The position numbers and the translations under genes are program-made. Source: Carnegiea gigantea (taxonomy: Eukaryota; Streptophyta; Magnoliopsida; Caryophyllales; Cactaceae). From it: DNA of 64,000 nt. The notes beneath the pieces are model-generated. The model was not told the DNA's origin. It did no database searches and saw nothing but the letters and a program-made list of their open reading frames with translations. Every line of letters begins with the position of its first letter. The stretch's first letter is position 1. Below, piece by piece: positions 44,433-54,343 of this stretch. Location of the stretch: positions 326,501-390,500 of the forward strand of contig JAKOGI010000833.1 of NCBI GenBank assembly GCA_029747015.1. Reading direction: 5' to 3'.

Positions 44433-45530
44433 AGAGAGGCAAAATCTTGTTCTTTGATTTCCGCTATGAAAGCAAGTAAGTTGTTATGTCAGGGGTGCAT
44501 TGGATATTGGTGTTGTGCTATTGACAGCCAAACAAAAGAAGAGAAAGCGGAGAATATACCTGTAGTTTGTGAATTTGAAGATGTTTTTCCTGAGCAGTTA
44601 CCAGGACTACCCCCACAGAGGGAAATTGATTTTGGAATCGAATTAATACCTGGGGCCCAATCTATTTCTAAAGTCCCATATCGTACGGCCCCAACTGAGC
44701 TTAAGGAATTAAAGATTTAACTAGATGAACTGTTACAAAAGGGCTTTATCAGGCCAAGTGTGTCACCATGGGGTGCTCCAGTGTTATTTGTCAAGAAAAA
44801 GGATGGAACCTTAAGACTCTGTATTGATTACGGGGAATTAAACAAGATTACCATCAAAAATAAATATCCTCTACCATGAATAGATGTTTTGTTTGATCAA
44901 CTACAAGGAGCAGGAGTATTCTCTAACATTGATTTGAGGTCAGGGTGCCATCAACTTAGGATTAAGCCTGAGGACATTCCTAAGATAGCGTTTAGGACTA
45001 GGTATGGTCGCTATGAGTTCACAGTGATGCCTTTTGGTCTCACTAATGCTCCTGCAGCCTTCATGGACCTTATGAACAGGGTTTTCAGACCTTATTTAGA
45101 CAAGTTTGTAGTGGTGTTCATAGATGATATCCTTATCTATTCTAAGGATAAAGAGGAACATACTGATCAATTGCGGATAGTATTGCAAACTTTGAGGGAA
45201 CATCAATTCTATGGCAAATTAAAGAAATGTGAATTTTGGTTAGAGGAAGTGATATTTTTGGGGCATGTGATTACTAAAGAAGGAATTAAAATTGACCCCC
45301 AAAAGGTGAAAGTAATCACAGAATGGCCAAGGCCTACCAATGTCACGGAGATTAGAAGCTTTCTGGGTTTAGCAGGCTACTATCAAAGATTTGTTAAAGA
45401 CTTTTCAAAAATAGCTTCACCACTGACCAATCTACTGAAGAAGGTGAATAAGTTTGAGTGGATTGAAAGGTGTGAGAAAGCTTTCCAAGAGCTAAGACAG
45501 CGATTAACTACCGCCCCAATCCTAACGTTA
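44433..45530 (+). pseudogene. Reverse transcriptase (element C)
   Basis: Same frame as the protease. 'FEDVFPEQLPGLPPQREIDF', then a TAA at 44718-44720 where CAA is expected, '[20 protein letters not shown]', and a TGA at about 44877 where CGA is expected. From 44889 it is fully open with '[20 protein letters not shown]', '[20 protein letters not shown]', the palm '[19 protein letters not shown]' and '[20 protein letters not shown]'. All catalytic aspartates are present. Only the two stops inactivate it. Confidence 0.92.
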
Positions 45531-46025
45531 CCAATGGAAGGAAAAAAGTACATTGTTTATAGTGACGCTTCGAAGAATGGTTTGGGGGGCGTACTAATGC
45601 AGGAGGACAAAGTAGTAGCTTATACCTCTCGACAACTCAAGCCATATGAGAAAAACTACCCTACCCATGACCTGGAGTTAGCAACCGTAGTCTTTGCATT
45701 GAAAATTTGGAGGCATTATTTATATGGGGTATCATACAAGATCTATACTAACCATCAAAGGTTAGAGCTCAATTTGAGGCAACGGCGTTGGCTTGAGCTG
45801 CTTAAAGACTATGATTTGCAGATTCAATATCATCCTGGTAAAGCAAATGTGGCGGCGGATGCCCTGAGTAGGAAGGCGCAACATAGCTCGAACACTGCGG
45901 TGATTACTCAATTGAATCTCTTAAGAGAACTTGAGGACTTTGGGATTCAATTGGTGTCCCACGGGCAAACGAAGGCTCAATTATCAGCACTTACTGTACA
46001 GTCTTCTTTAGTGGAAGAAATTTGA
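45531..46025 (+). pseudogene. RNase H (element C) with small deletion
   Basis: Continues the open frame: '[20 protein letters not shown]', '[20 protein letters not shown]', '[20 protein letters not shown]', then '[20 protein letters not shown]' and '[17 protein letters not shown]'. Compared with element B, seven codons ('KYIFTQK') are missing after 'HQRL', and the T-D-H motif reads T-N-H. One catalytic aspartate is therefore changed and nuclease activity is doubtful. The frame ends with a TGA at 46023-46025 in place of an expected CGA. Confidence 0.88.
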
Positions 46026-46973
46026 CTGAACGAGGAAAGTGATCCCAAACTCCAAAGAATAAAGAAAAATTTAGAGAAAGAGAAGTCTCCGGGATTTGTA
46101 GTACACAAGGATGGGACTCTGCGGTTCCAGAATCGCCTATGTGTGCCCAGAAATGGGGAATTAAGAAAGCAGATCCTGGAAGAGGCTCACAATACTCATT
46201 ATTCAGTGCATCCAGGAGGCACCAAGATGTACACAGATCTGAAATAATATTTTTGGTGGAATAATATGAAGAAGGACGTTGCAGAATATGTGGATAAGTG
46301 TCTAATTTGTCAGAAAGTTAAAGCAGAGCATCAACGTCCTGTGGGTGAACCACGACCCTTAGAAATTCCCACTTGGAAGTGGGATTCAATCTCGATGGAC
46401 TTTGTTACGGGTTTACCCATTTCTACCTCGAAAAAGAAAGCTATCTGGGTCATAGTTGATCGACTTATGAAGTCGGCTCATTTCCTGCCAATTAAGGATA
46501 CTTGGGGAGTTGAAAGACTGGCCCAACTGTATGTTGAGGAGATAGTCCATCTACATGATATCCCTTTAGATATAGTCTCAGATAGGGATCAAAGATTCCA
46601 AGCATGCTTCTGGCAAGCGCTGTAAAAGGCCTTTGGAACCAAACTAAACTTCTGTAGCTCCTATCACCCAGAAACAGATGAACAAACTGAAAGGGTGAAT
46701 CAAATTTTGGAGGACATGCTAAGAGCTTGTGTATTGGAGTTCCAAGGGAAATGGGAAGATGATTTGCCCTTGGCAGAGTTCTCTTATAACAACAGCTATC
46801 AGTCCACCATCAAAATGGCCCCATTTGAGGCTTTATATAGGAGGAAATGTAGAACTCCATTTTGCTGGAGTGATTTGGACGAGGCACTAATTATAGGTCC
46901 TAAAATGATTCAAGAGACCACTGAGACAGTAAGAAAGATTGAGGAGCATATCACGGTTGCCCAAAGTCAATAG
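46026..46973 (+). pseudogene. Integrase zinc-binding and catalytic core (element C)
   Basis: 'ILEEAHNTHYSVHPGGTKMY', a TAA near 46245, then 'YFWWNNMKKDVAEYVDKCLI' and 'CQKVKAEHQ' complete the H2C2 finger. The core has 'WDSISMDFVTGLPIST' (first D), 'DIVSDRDQRFQACFWQAL' (second D) and 'YHPETDEQTERVNQILEDML' (E). Stops at 46623-46625 and 46971-46973 replace CAA/CAG codons. This enzyme would insert the cDNA into the genome. Confidence 0.9.
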
Positions 46974-47394
46974 AAAAGTTATGCAGACAAAGAAGAAGGC
47001 CTCTAGAGTTTCAAGTAGGTGATAAAGTTTTTTTGAAGATTTCACCAACTAGAGGTGTCAAGAGGTTCGGAGTACGGGGCAAATTGAGTCTAAGGTATAT
47101 TAGACATTATGACATCATTGACAAGTTGAATCCTATCACTTATCGGCTAGATCTGCCTGTAGAACTTGAGCACGTACATAACGTGTTCCATATCTCTTAG
47201 CTTAAGAAATATATGCCAGATCCAGACCATACCATTGCATCTGAACCTATCGAAATCACTGAAGATCTAGTATATGAAGAGCGTCCTCTCCAACTGCTAG
47301 ACCGAGGAAGCAATAAAATCTAAATATCCACATTTATTTGAGGTAATCCTGTACGTTATGGTTAAGTTCAGCAGTTTTGAGGACGAATCTTTTT
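46974..47394 (+). pseudogene. Integrase C-terminal end, chromodomain deleted (element C)
   Basis: Frame-shifted remains of 'KSYADK', 'PLEFQVGDKVFLKISPTRGV', 'RFGVRGKL', 'LNPITYRLDLP' and 'LEHVHNVFHIS' are readable. The tail 'VYEERPLQLLDR' joins directly to 'EEAIKSKYPHLFEVI' (47275-47350). Compared with element B, about 90 bases covering the chromodomain core (K-V-I-W-x-N-H-T region) are missing. Confidence 0.8.
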
Positions 47395-47407
47395 AAGGGG
47401 GGAAGAC
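47395..47407 (+). promoter_or_regulatory. Element C polypurine tract
   Basis: AAGGGGGGAAGAC directly before the LTR start TGTAATAGTCTGACC. Confidence 0.92.
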
Positions 47408-50056
47408 TGTAATAGTCTGACCCTAAATTATGTTTATTAATTTCATTTCATTTACGTCTTTGCATCATTTCTTTTTATTGTCCCAATTTGGACATTTCTA
47501 AATGGGCCCGCACTTTGCAATTCGGGGTTTTGTTCTAGTCAAAATTTGGAGATCAATTTAGGCCTTGATAGTTATGAATTTAACGATTTAATTCTTTTTC
47601 AAGGCACCACAACCATTTAATCTCGAGTTGTAAAAGGAAAGAAAAAAATTTAAACGCACTCGGTTTCGATTCTTTCTCTAAACCCGAGCCCGTTAGGGCC
47701 GATTGCGACGCAACAAGACTTGACCTTTATTTGTTTAGCTAAACTCTCTTAATTAAGCCTTAATAAAGCTTAACATTATTGACTTTTTCACTTTCATTTT
47801 CAGCCAAGTAAAAGCCTAATATAAATTGCAAAAATTTTTATTTAACTTCATTTATCACCAAGCATTTCAAGACACTTTCTCTCTCCGCATTCTCTCCTCC
47901 TTCTCTCTAGTCACGGCCAGCACTAGCAGCATCAGTATCATCACCATTGCAGCCACCAACAACCACCAAACAACCACCCCTCACCACCCCCAACCACCCC
48001 TTTCACTGCTACAAGCATCAAGGATCATTCTTACCTCTTTTTCAAGCACAAAGTGAGTATTCTTTTCACCACCTATGCTGAATTTGTTTTTGATTCTTGA
48101 TCTTGTTGGTTTTTGTTTATTATTTTGGTTGTTTTAGTGATGGATTATGCTGTTTTTTATAGTATTAAGAATCATCTTGTTGATGGATTATGTTGGAGTG
48201 AAATTGGATGAGGCTAGGGTTAGGGTTTCATCTTGGTCATGCAAGCTTCTTGTTCAAGTGTTGTTTAGTGATTGTCTTATCCTTGTGTTTTGCTTATCTC
48301 TTAATATATTGAAGTTTGTTATGGTGTTTATGGTGTTTGGAAAAGATGGAAGTGAGTTCAAGTTGACCCAAAGTTAGGGTTTTGTCCAAAATGCATGATT
48401 TGGACCAACTAATGTTAAATTTGAGGTGTGTGTGTATATGTGACTAGAAAAGGAGCTTTATTTTATATGAATATGAAGTGGAATTATGTGCGGTGTTTTT
48501 GTATGGTGTTGGGATGTACCCAAGTGTGTTTACATGCTGTTAGGAAAGAGTTTAAGTTGAGAATTGGGGTGAAAAGTGAGAGAACCCACTCAATCAGTGA
48601 GGCTGGAATTTCCAGAAAAACAAGACAGCCTTGGAAATGAAACTGGTAATGCTCGGCCTAGCTAAAAATTTTGATTTTTGGTGGGTAGATAGGTCAGTGT
48701 GTTAGCTTCATAATGGCTCTGAATCGCATTAATCTGAGGTCTGTGGAAAAGTTAGGGTAATTTTACCGAACCTGTGTAGGGTGGGCTTAAAACTGACATG
48801 TTGGTGTTCTAGCCCCATTTTAGGAACCCTAGCATGGGAATCATGTTTTGTGTCCTTGATGAAAGTTTTAGAGGCCTTCCTAAGCTATTTATATTGGGGT
48901 CTTACGTCTCATTTTGAGCTCGATAGTATAAGTTGTGGATTATTCTTCCCGTACCCTCTTTTCAAGCCCTTATGCTCTAAACTTGCTACCGTGCCATAAA
49001 TCACATTTCTATGGTTTATATCATCATCATTTTGGTTTGATCTATGAACTGGGGTGTAGAAGTTCTTCATAAGCCAATTTTATTTAAAATTATCCATTAT
49101 AAGAACAAGATCGTTTCTGACCTCATGCTCCTATAATGAACTTTTAAACAGAATCAAGGCCTAAGCTTTCATTTTCTTCACTTTAGTGCATCTCATTCCT
49201 CTGTGAACTAGCATTTAAAACTTCCAGGTACGTTCATTGCCTGTATCTTTAGTAATCAACACGTATTTATCGAAATCATAATATTTTGGTGAGCACATCA
49301 GTGAATCATTTTAATCAGTGCTTCATCACATAATTAGTGACCCCGTCAGTTATCAGTTACAGGGCATTGCCCTCTAGTTACCCGCGCGGCTTCAGGCCAG
49401 GTCCCTCGATCGGCTTGGCAGGTGTATACCTATTCATAGATTGTAACAGTTACTAAGGGGTGCACTAACAGATAATAATTGGCAATGCAGTTTTATATGC
49501 ATCTCATTCCCTGTTTTCAATTAAAATGAATTGCAAGCGGGCCCAAATAACTTTTCAGTGAATTTTTATCAGTACAGGAGTGCATGTACTGAGCTTTGGC
49601 TCACAGTTCGAAATAGCTTTATGTTTTGTTTTAGGAAAATGTGCAGTGAACTGCCCTCAGGTGGGCAGGGAGGCCGAAGGTGATAAATGAGACGGGACCT
49701 TCCTTATGATTGGCGGTGTGGGAGAGCTAAGATGCTATCTTATTATATTGTGATGTGTTTTGGAGTTTCAACTGTATATTCGAATAGAATTATGTATTTT
49801 GGTGCCACAACGGTATTTTTGGACCAAGTTATGTATCCTTGGAATGTAGATCCATTTCTGTATATAACTTAATGGTTTGAGTGATTATGATGGTGAATGC
49901 CCCTTTATAGGGTAACCTTTGGTTTATGGCAAGTTTTCAGGTATAACGGTAGCCTTGTCCTTTGTGGACGGTGGTAACACCCTGTTTATTGAGTTATTAT
50001 ATCTTATTGATAACCGTAACCAGGTGAATGCAAGTAGGTGAATGTAGGCAATGAAT
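47408..50056 (+). repeat. Element C 3' LTR (last ~20 bases missing)
   Basis: Starts TGTAATAGTCTGACCC and runs to GTAGGCAATGAAT at 50056, about 22 bases short of the LTR end seen at 41479. At 50057-50060 it switches to inverted LTR sequence. It is about 2.65 kb. Confidence 0.9.
47815..47830 (+). promoter_or_regulatory. Candidate TATA box in C LTR
   Basis: CCTAATATAAATTGCA lies about 410 bases into the LTR and is followed at about 47878 by a CT-rich start-like region (TCTCTCTCCGCATTCTCTCC). The same arrangement is present, inverted, near 62450 in the right flank. Position and sequence fit a pol II start for the element; no other support. Confidence 0.45.
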
Positions 50057-50060
50057 GATA

Positions 50061-50213
50061 ACAGTAGCAAGTTTAGAGCGTAAGGGCTTGAAAAGAGAGT
50101 ACGGGAAGAATAATCCACAACTTATACTCCCGACCTCAAAATGAGACATAAGACCCCAATATAAATAGCTTAGGAAGGCCTCTAAAACTTTCATCAAGGA
50201 CACAAAACATGAT
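50061..50213 (-). repeat. E right flank, part 1: inverted LTR middle
   Basis: Reverse complement of LTR sequence around 40231-40382, ending in ATGAT (50209-50213), the left copy of the duplication made by element H. It continues at 61446 after H. Confidence 0.9.
50209..50213. repeat. Target-site duplication of element H (left copy, ATGAT)
   Basis: ATGAT precedes the H terminus TGTTAAATTAG, and an identical ATGAT is at 61441-61445 after the terminus AAATACAACA. Confidence 0.93.
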
Positions 50214-51910
50214 TGTTAAATTAGTATATTCAGTTTTGATGACAACAAACCCAAGTGTAAAATGCTCTTAAGTAATATTGCTCCAAACAAAGTACTCCAA
50301 ACAGGCATACACTGTTATTTTCAATATGCGTCTTAACTTGTTTGCTGAATGTTGAGAACAAGTCTTAAGAACAGGTCTCATACCTTGACGACTCACGCTC
50401 AAGTCAAGAACACCACCTTGATAAGTTAATTGTGTGTTAAGATCAGTTTCTGAACTCAAGCAATACAAGAACAACCTGGCAAACAGGCTAGGTGTTTCAA
50501 GGACAATCCAGCAAACAGGCCTTTCTGAACTCAAGCGATACAAGAACAACCTGGCAAACAGGTTGGTCTAGGTGGTTGGGGCAGCGTATTCATCTTGAAC
50601 AAGATGACTGGATCTACAACAAGATGTCTTGGGTAATTTAGGTTTTATTTTTTAGACTCTTGTTAATATGCCAATCTTGAAAAGTCTCTAACTAACCACT
50701 CTTGAATTGGTTGCGCTATTTGCTTCAGAACACCAAGTTTGAACAACCCTGTAAACAGGGTACCTAGGGTGTTTCTGAACTGCAACGGCCAAACCCGGTC
50801 ACTTTGGAAAACTTATTTTGGTTGGCCAAAAGCTCTAATATATTTTGATAAAATTCCAAGACAGCAATTTAAGCTGTAGGAAATCTTTTGATATGAAAAT
50901 CACTTGGGAGATTTGCAAAACTGATTTTGGAAAATATTTACCAAAACCGAAAATATTTCTTTCTTATCCTTTGGGAAGTGATTAATTCAAAATTCAAAGC
51001 TGAGATTCTTTCCCATGTATCTCACGGCTATTTTTAAAGGGGAAAAGATAGACTTTTATCTTCCAAAAATCAAATCCCTACAATATTGGGAAAACTCTAT
51101 CCTCATTGATCTTTTAGCCGTTGGAATTCTTTGTGCTAAGCAAAAATCTTTCTTTGCTAAACATAGCTGATTTTATCACTTCTCCTTGTTTTTGACCGTT
51201 GGATTTTTTGTTTAAAATCTCAACATTTCACTCCCATTCAAAAAGTGGAGAAAAAACAAGAAACATACACAACATACGCAAAAAGGGAGAAATTACAAAA
51301 GTGGTTTTTCTAGTGAGAAGAATTTTTCGAGCTACTCTTGAGAAAAGAAAAACCGAGACAAGTTGTGTTTAAGCTGAGCTTTCAAGATATTGGCATACTA
51401 GGACCTCATTGTACCTTACATCTGCTTAAATCAGAAGCACCCCCGTAAGGTGTTTTGTAACCCTGATCTTGGATCAGAAAAGTGAGTGAGTGGTCCTCAG
51501 TCGTGTGGACTTTGGACGTGTCCAATCTGGTGAGATTTGGACGTGGTGTAACCTTTCTTAGAAAAGAAGGTTACGTGGTTGCAAGTTGTAACAAGGTGTG
51601 TTACATTTGTAACGTGTGAAGCCTGTTAGTGGAAGTGGTTAAATCCTACACGAGGTAGGTTGTGATTTTTCACACCTCAGTTGGGCTAGAGGTGTTTTTC
51701 ACGGAAAATTTGTGTGTGCTTTATTTCCGCATTTATTTTGTTGATTTTCACCTTTGAGCAAATTGAAAACATCCGGTGCAAATGAGTCCGAAGGTTGTTT
51801 GTAATTCAAGAACAACCTCTGCAATCAGGAGGGTGTTTGTCAATAAGTACGCGAAAATCGAACACCACAATTCACCCCCCTCTTGTGAGTAAGTACTCCT
51901 AAATATAACA
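50214..51910 (+). repeat. Element H 5' LTR
   Basis: Starts TGTTAAATTAGTATATTCAG and ends CTCCTAAATATAACA. It is collinear with 59712-61440, with scattered substitutions, mainly in the first 100 bases. Open frames such as 50268-50549 (minus) recur in the other LTR (59781-60047) because the LTRs are copies; they are not genes. Confidence 0.95.
50447..50562 (+). repeat. 75-base-period direct repeat in H LTR
   Basis: The block TTTCTGAACTCAAGC...CCTGGCAAACAGG (41 bases) occurs at 50447-50487 and at 50522-50562 with one difference. The right LTR has the same pair near 59945-60060. Confidence 0.9.
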
Positions 51911-51912
51911 AG

Positions 51913-51924
51913 TGGTATCAGAGC
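51913..51924 (+). promoter_or_regulatory. Element H primer-binding site
   Basis: TGGTATCAGAGC, two bases after the LTR end; complementary to initiator tRNA-Met. Confidence 0.93.
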
Positions 51925-51961
51925 GGGTTCTCTCACAAAAGGGCTAACACCTTGAGAGATT

Positions 51962-53701
51962 TTGAAGATAAGTACACCACAAGGAATTCTTGAAGGGCAA
52001 TCCATTACTCGGCCACCCTATTTCAACGGCCAACATTATAGTTGGTGGAAGAATAGGATGGAGAACTATATTCAGGCAGAAGATTATGAGTTATGGATGC
52101 TCATCAAGAACGGGCCCCTTGTTCCCACCAAGGTGCTTGAAGATGGTAAGAAGGTTCCCAAGGAACCCATAGAGTTTGATGCTGAAGACTATAAGAAAAT
52201 GGAAAAGAATGCCAAGGCCAAGAAGCTATTATATTTTAGCCTAGGTCCAGATGAATATACACGTATCTCGGAGTGTGAGTCAGCCCAGGAGATATGGAAT
52301 GCCCTCCAAGTAGCTCATGAAGGAACAAGTCAAGTCAAACAGTCACGTATTGAGCTACTCATGAGGTAATATGAGTTGTTTGATATGGGTGATCGTGAGA
52401 ACGTGATGGATATGTACACACGCTTCACCCACATAACAAACGAGCTAAAATCCCTGGGAAAATCCTTCACCACAGAAGAGTTGGTGAGGAAGATTCTAAG
52501 GATTTTGCCTCGGTCTTGGGAAGCGAAGGTGACAACCATCCAAGAATCTAAAGACATGAACAAGATCACCCTCGACGAGTTGATTGGCAATCTTCAAACC
52601 TATGAACTCAGAAAGAACTCACAACAAAAGGAGGAGCAAAAGAAGGATCGTGGGCTTGCCTTGAAAGCACAAGAGGATGATGACTCTGACCTTGAGGATG
52701 AAGAGATGGCCTTCATGACATGAAAGTTCAAGAAATTCTTCAAAAAGGTCAAAGAAAACAGCAAAAGAAAGGACTTCAGTAAATCCAGAAACACCTCCCG
52801 AGAACAGTTCACAGAGTGTTTTAAATGTGGCAAACCAGATCACCTTGTGAAAAACTGCCCTCTGCTTCGAGAAGAGCAGGAGTTCGAACAACCCAGAAAA
52901 CAGGTTCGAAAACAACCTGTGAACACCTCAGGCAAAAGATTCTCGAAGGCTATGCTTGCTGCCTGGGGAGACTCTTCTGAGGATGAAGGTGAATCTGAAA
53001 GTAAAGGAGATGCTGTAGCTCTCATGGCACAAAGTCACTCAGACTCAGATGATGAATCCACAAACAGCTTAACTGATCTCAAGAACAAGGTACGTGGTCT
53101 CAATAAACCAACTCTCGAAGAACTTTTGTATACCTTGATGGATACTTGTGCTGAATTGAAACGAGATGTCCGAGACCTAGAACTTGAAAATGAAACCCTT
53201 AAAAATGAAAAACTGGGCTTATATGAAAATATTAACATGCTCAAGGAAAACCTCTTTATAAAAGAGGGAGATTATTCTCGAGTGGAGGAAAAACTCCTTG
53301 AGGTGGAAGGAATGGTTGAGTCTTTGCTCGAAGAGAACAAGAGCTTGCATACTAATATAGAAAACCTGGAAACCAAGCTTGTCACAACCAAGCGTTGGAA
53401 CAAGTCCTCAAGAGCATTGAATTGGTTAAACACTCACCACAGTCGAAACAAAAAGGGACTTGGATATAAGCCTAAACGAACCATTTACCCAATCCATAGA
53501 AAGTATGTGGGATTACCTGAAAACATTGTTTGCTTTCATTGTGGTAAAACTGGTCACTATCAATATTCATGTCCTTCAAGAAGGTATGCTATTGAAAAGA
53601 ATGAAAGGTATGTGAAACAAATCTGGATTAGAAAAGATGAGCTTTATTTGTCTAAAAGAATAGGACCCAAGTGGATCTGGGTTCTCAAAACTAACCCTTG
53701 A
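51962..53701 (+). pseudogene. gag (element H), 579 codons with two premature stops
   Basis: One frame from the ATG at 51962 to TGA at 53699-53701. Premature TAA at 52367-52369 (CAA expected) and TGA at 52721-52723 (CGA expected) interrupt it. The capsid part has 'ITRPPYFNGQHYSWWKNRME', 'LQVAHEGTSQVKQSRIELLM' and 'TRFTHITNELKSLGKSFTTE', the copia Gag (UBN2-type) layout. A first zinc knuckle 'CFKCGKPDHLVKNC' lies near residue 286, then an acidic serine-rich stretch, a long predicted coiled coil ('ELENETLKNEKLGLYENINM', residues about 400-480), and a second knuckle 'CFHCGKTGHYQYSC' near residue 524. Two knuckles separated by a coiled coil make it long for a copia Gag. Confidence 0.92.
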
Positions 53702-54343
53702 CTTGTTTTACAGGCTAAAGTGAGAGAGAACAACCCCGCAAACAACCCAGCAAACAAGGTAAGAAACACCCTGGCAAATAGCTCAGAAAATAACCTTGAA
53801 AACAGGCAGCTGTGGTATATTGATAGTGGGTGTTCGCGGCATATGACCGGAGAAAAATCAAACTTTCTCTCACTTACAGCTTCAACCGGTGGGAGCGTGG
53901 CTTTTGGAAACGGCAAGTCTGGGACAATTGTCGGTATAGGTAGCATTGGTAAAACTCTCTCCCACTCAATTGATAATGTGCACTTAGTTGATGGTTTAAA
54001 GCATAATTTACTAAGTATGTCCCAGCTGTGTGACAAGAATAATCTAGTGGTGTTCTCACGAACACATCACTTGGTTGTCAATGCCAACACAGGAGATGTT
54101 GTATTGAAGGGGAAGCGTCACAAAAATGTTTACAAAGTATGTATTTCCACACTTCCCCAAAACAACCTGACTTGTTTGAGCGCTTTAAATGATGATATAA
54201 TGCTCTGGCACAAGAGACTAGGTCATGCAAGTCTCACTCTTTTGAACAAACTTGTTTCCAAAGACCTAGTTGTTGGACTACCTTCCATCAAATTCAATGA
54301 TGACAAGGTTTGTGAAGCTTGTGCAAAAGGAAAATAAGTCAGA
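53702..54343 (+). pseudogene. Protease and integrase N-terminus (element H)
   Basis: Same frame as gag after the TGA at 53699-53701. 'LWYIDSGCSRHMTGEKSNFL' holds the D-S-G protease site. 'GLKHNLLSMSQLCDKNNLVV' follows, then 'MLWHKRLGHASLTLLNKLVS' and 'VCEACAKGK', the H-H and C-C parts of the copia integrase zinc finger. A TAA at 54335-54337 stands where CAA is expected ('KGK-Q-VRLSF'). Confidence 0.93.

Noticed and set aside
39440..50056. Reading C as a simple complete plus-strand insertion with its own target duplication
   Set aside because: Both of its LTRs are cut inside and no duplication flanks 39684 and 50056; the duplication lies outside at 39435 and 62869.
50268..50549. Minus-strand 93-codon frame also found at 59781-60047
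   Set aside because: It is present twice because it lies in both H LTRs; no motif and antisense to the element.
52330..52915. Long minus-strand frames opposite gag of H
   Set aside because: Shadows of the coding strand of a highly biased gag; no domain.
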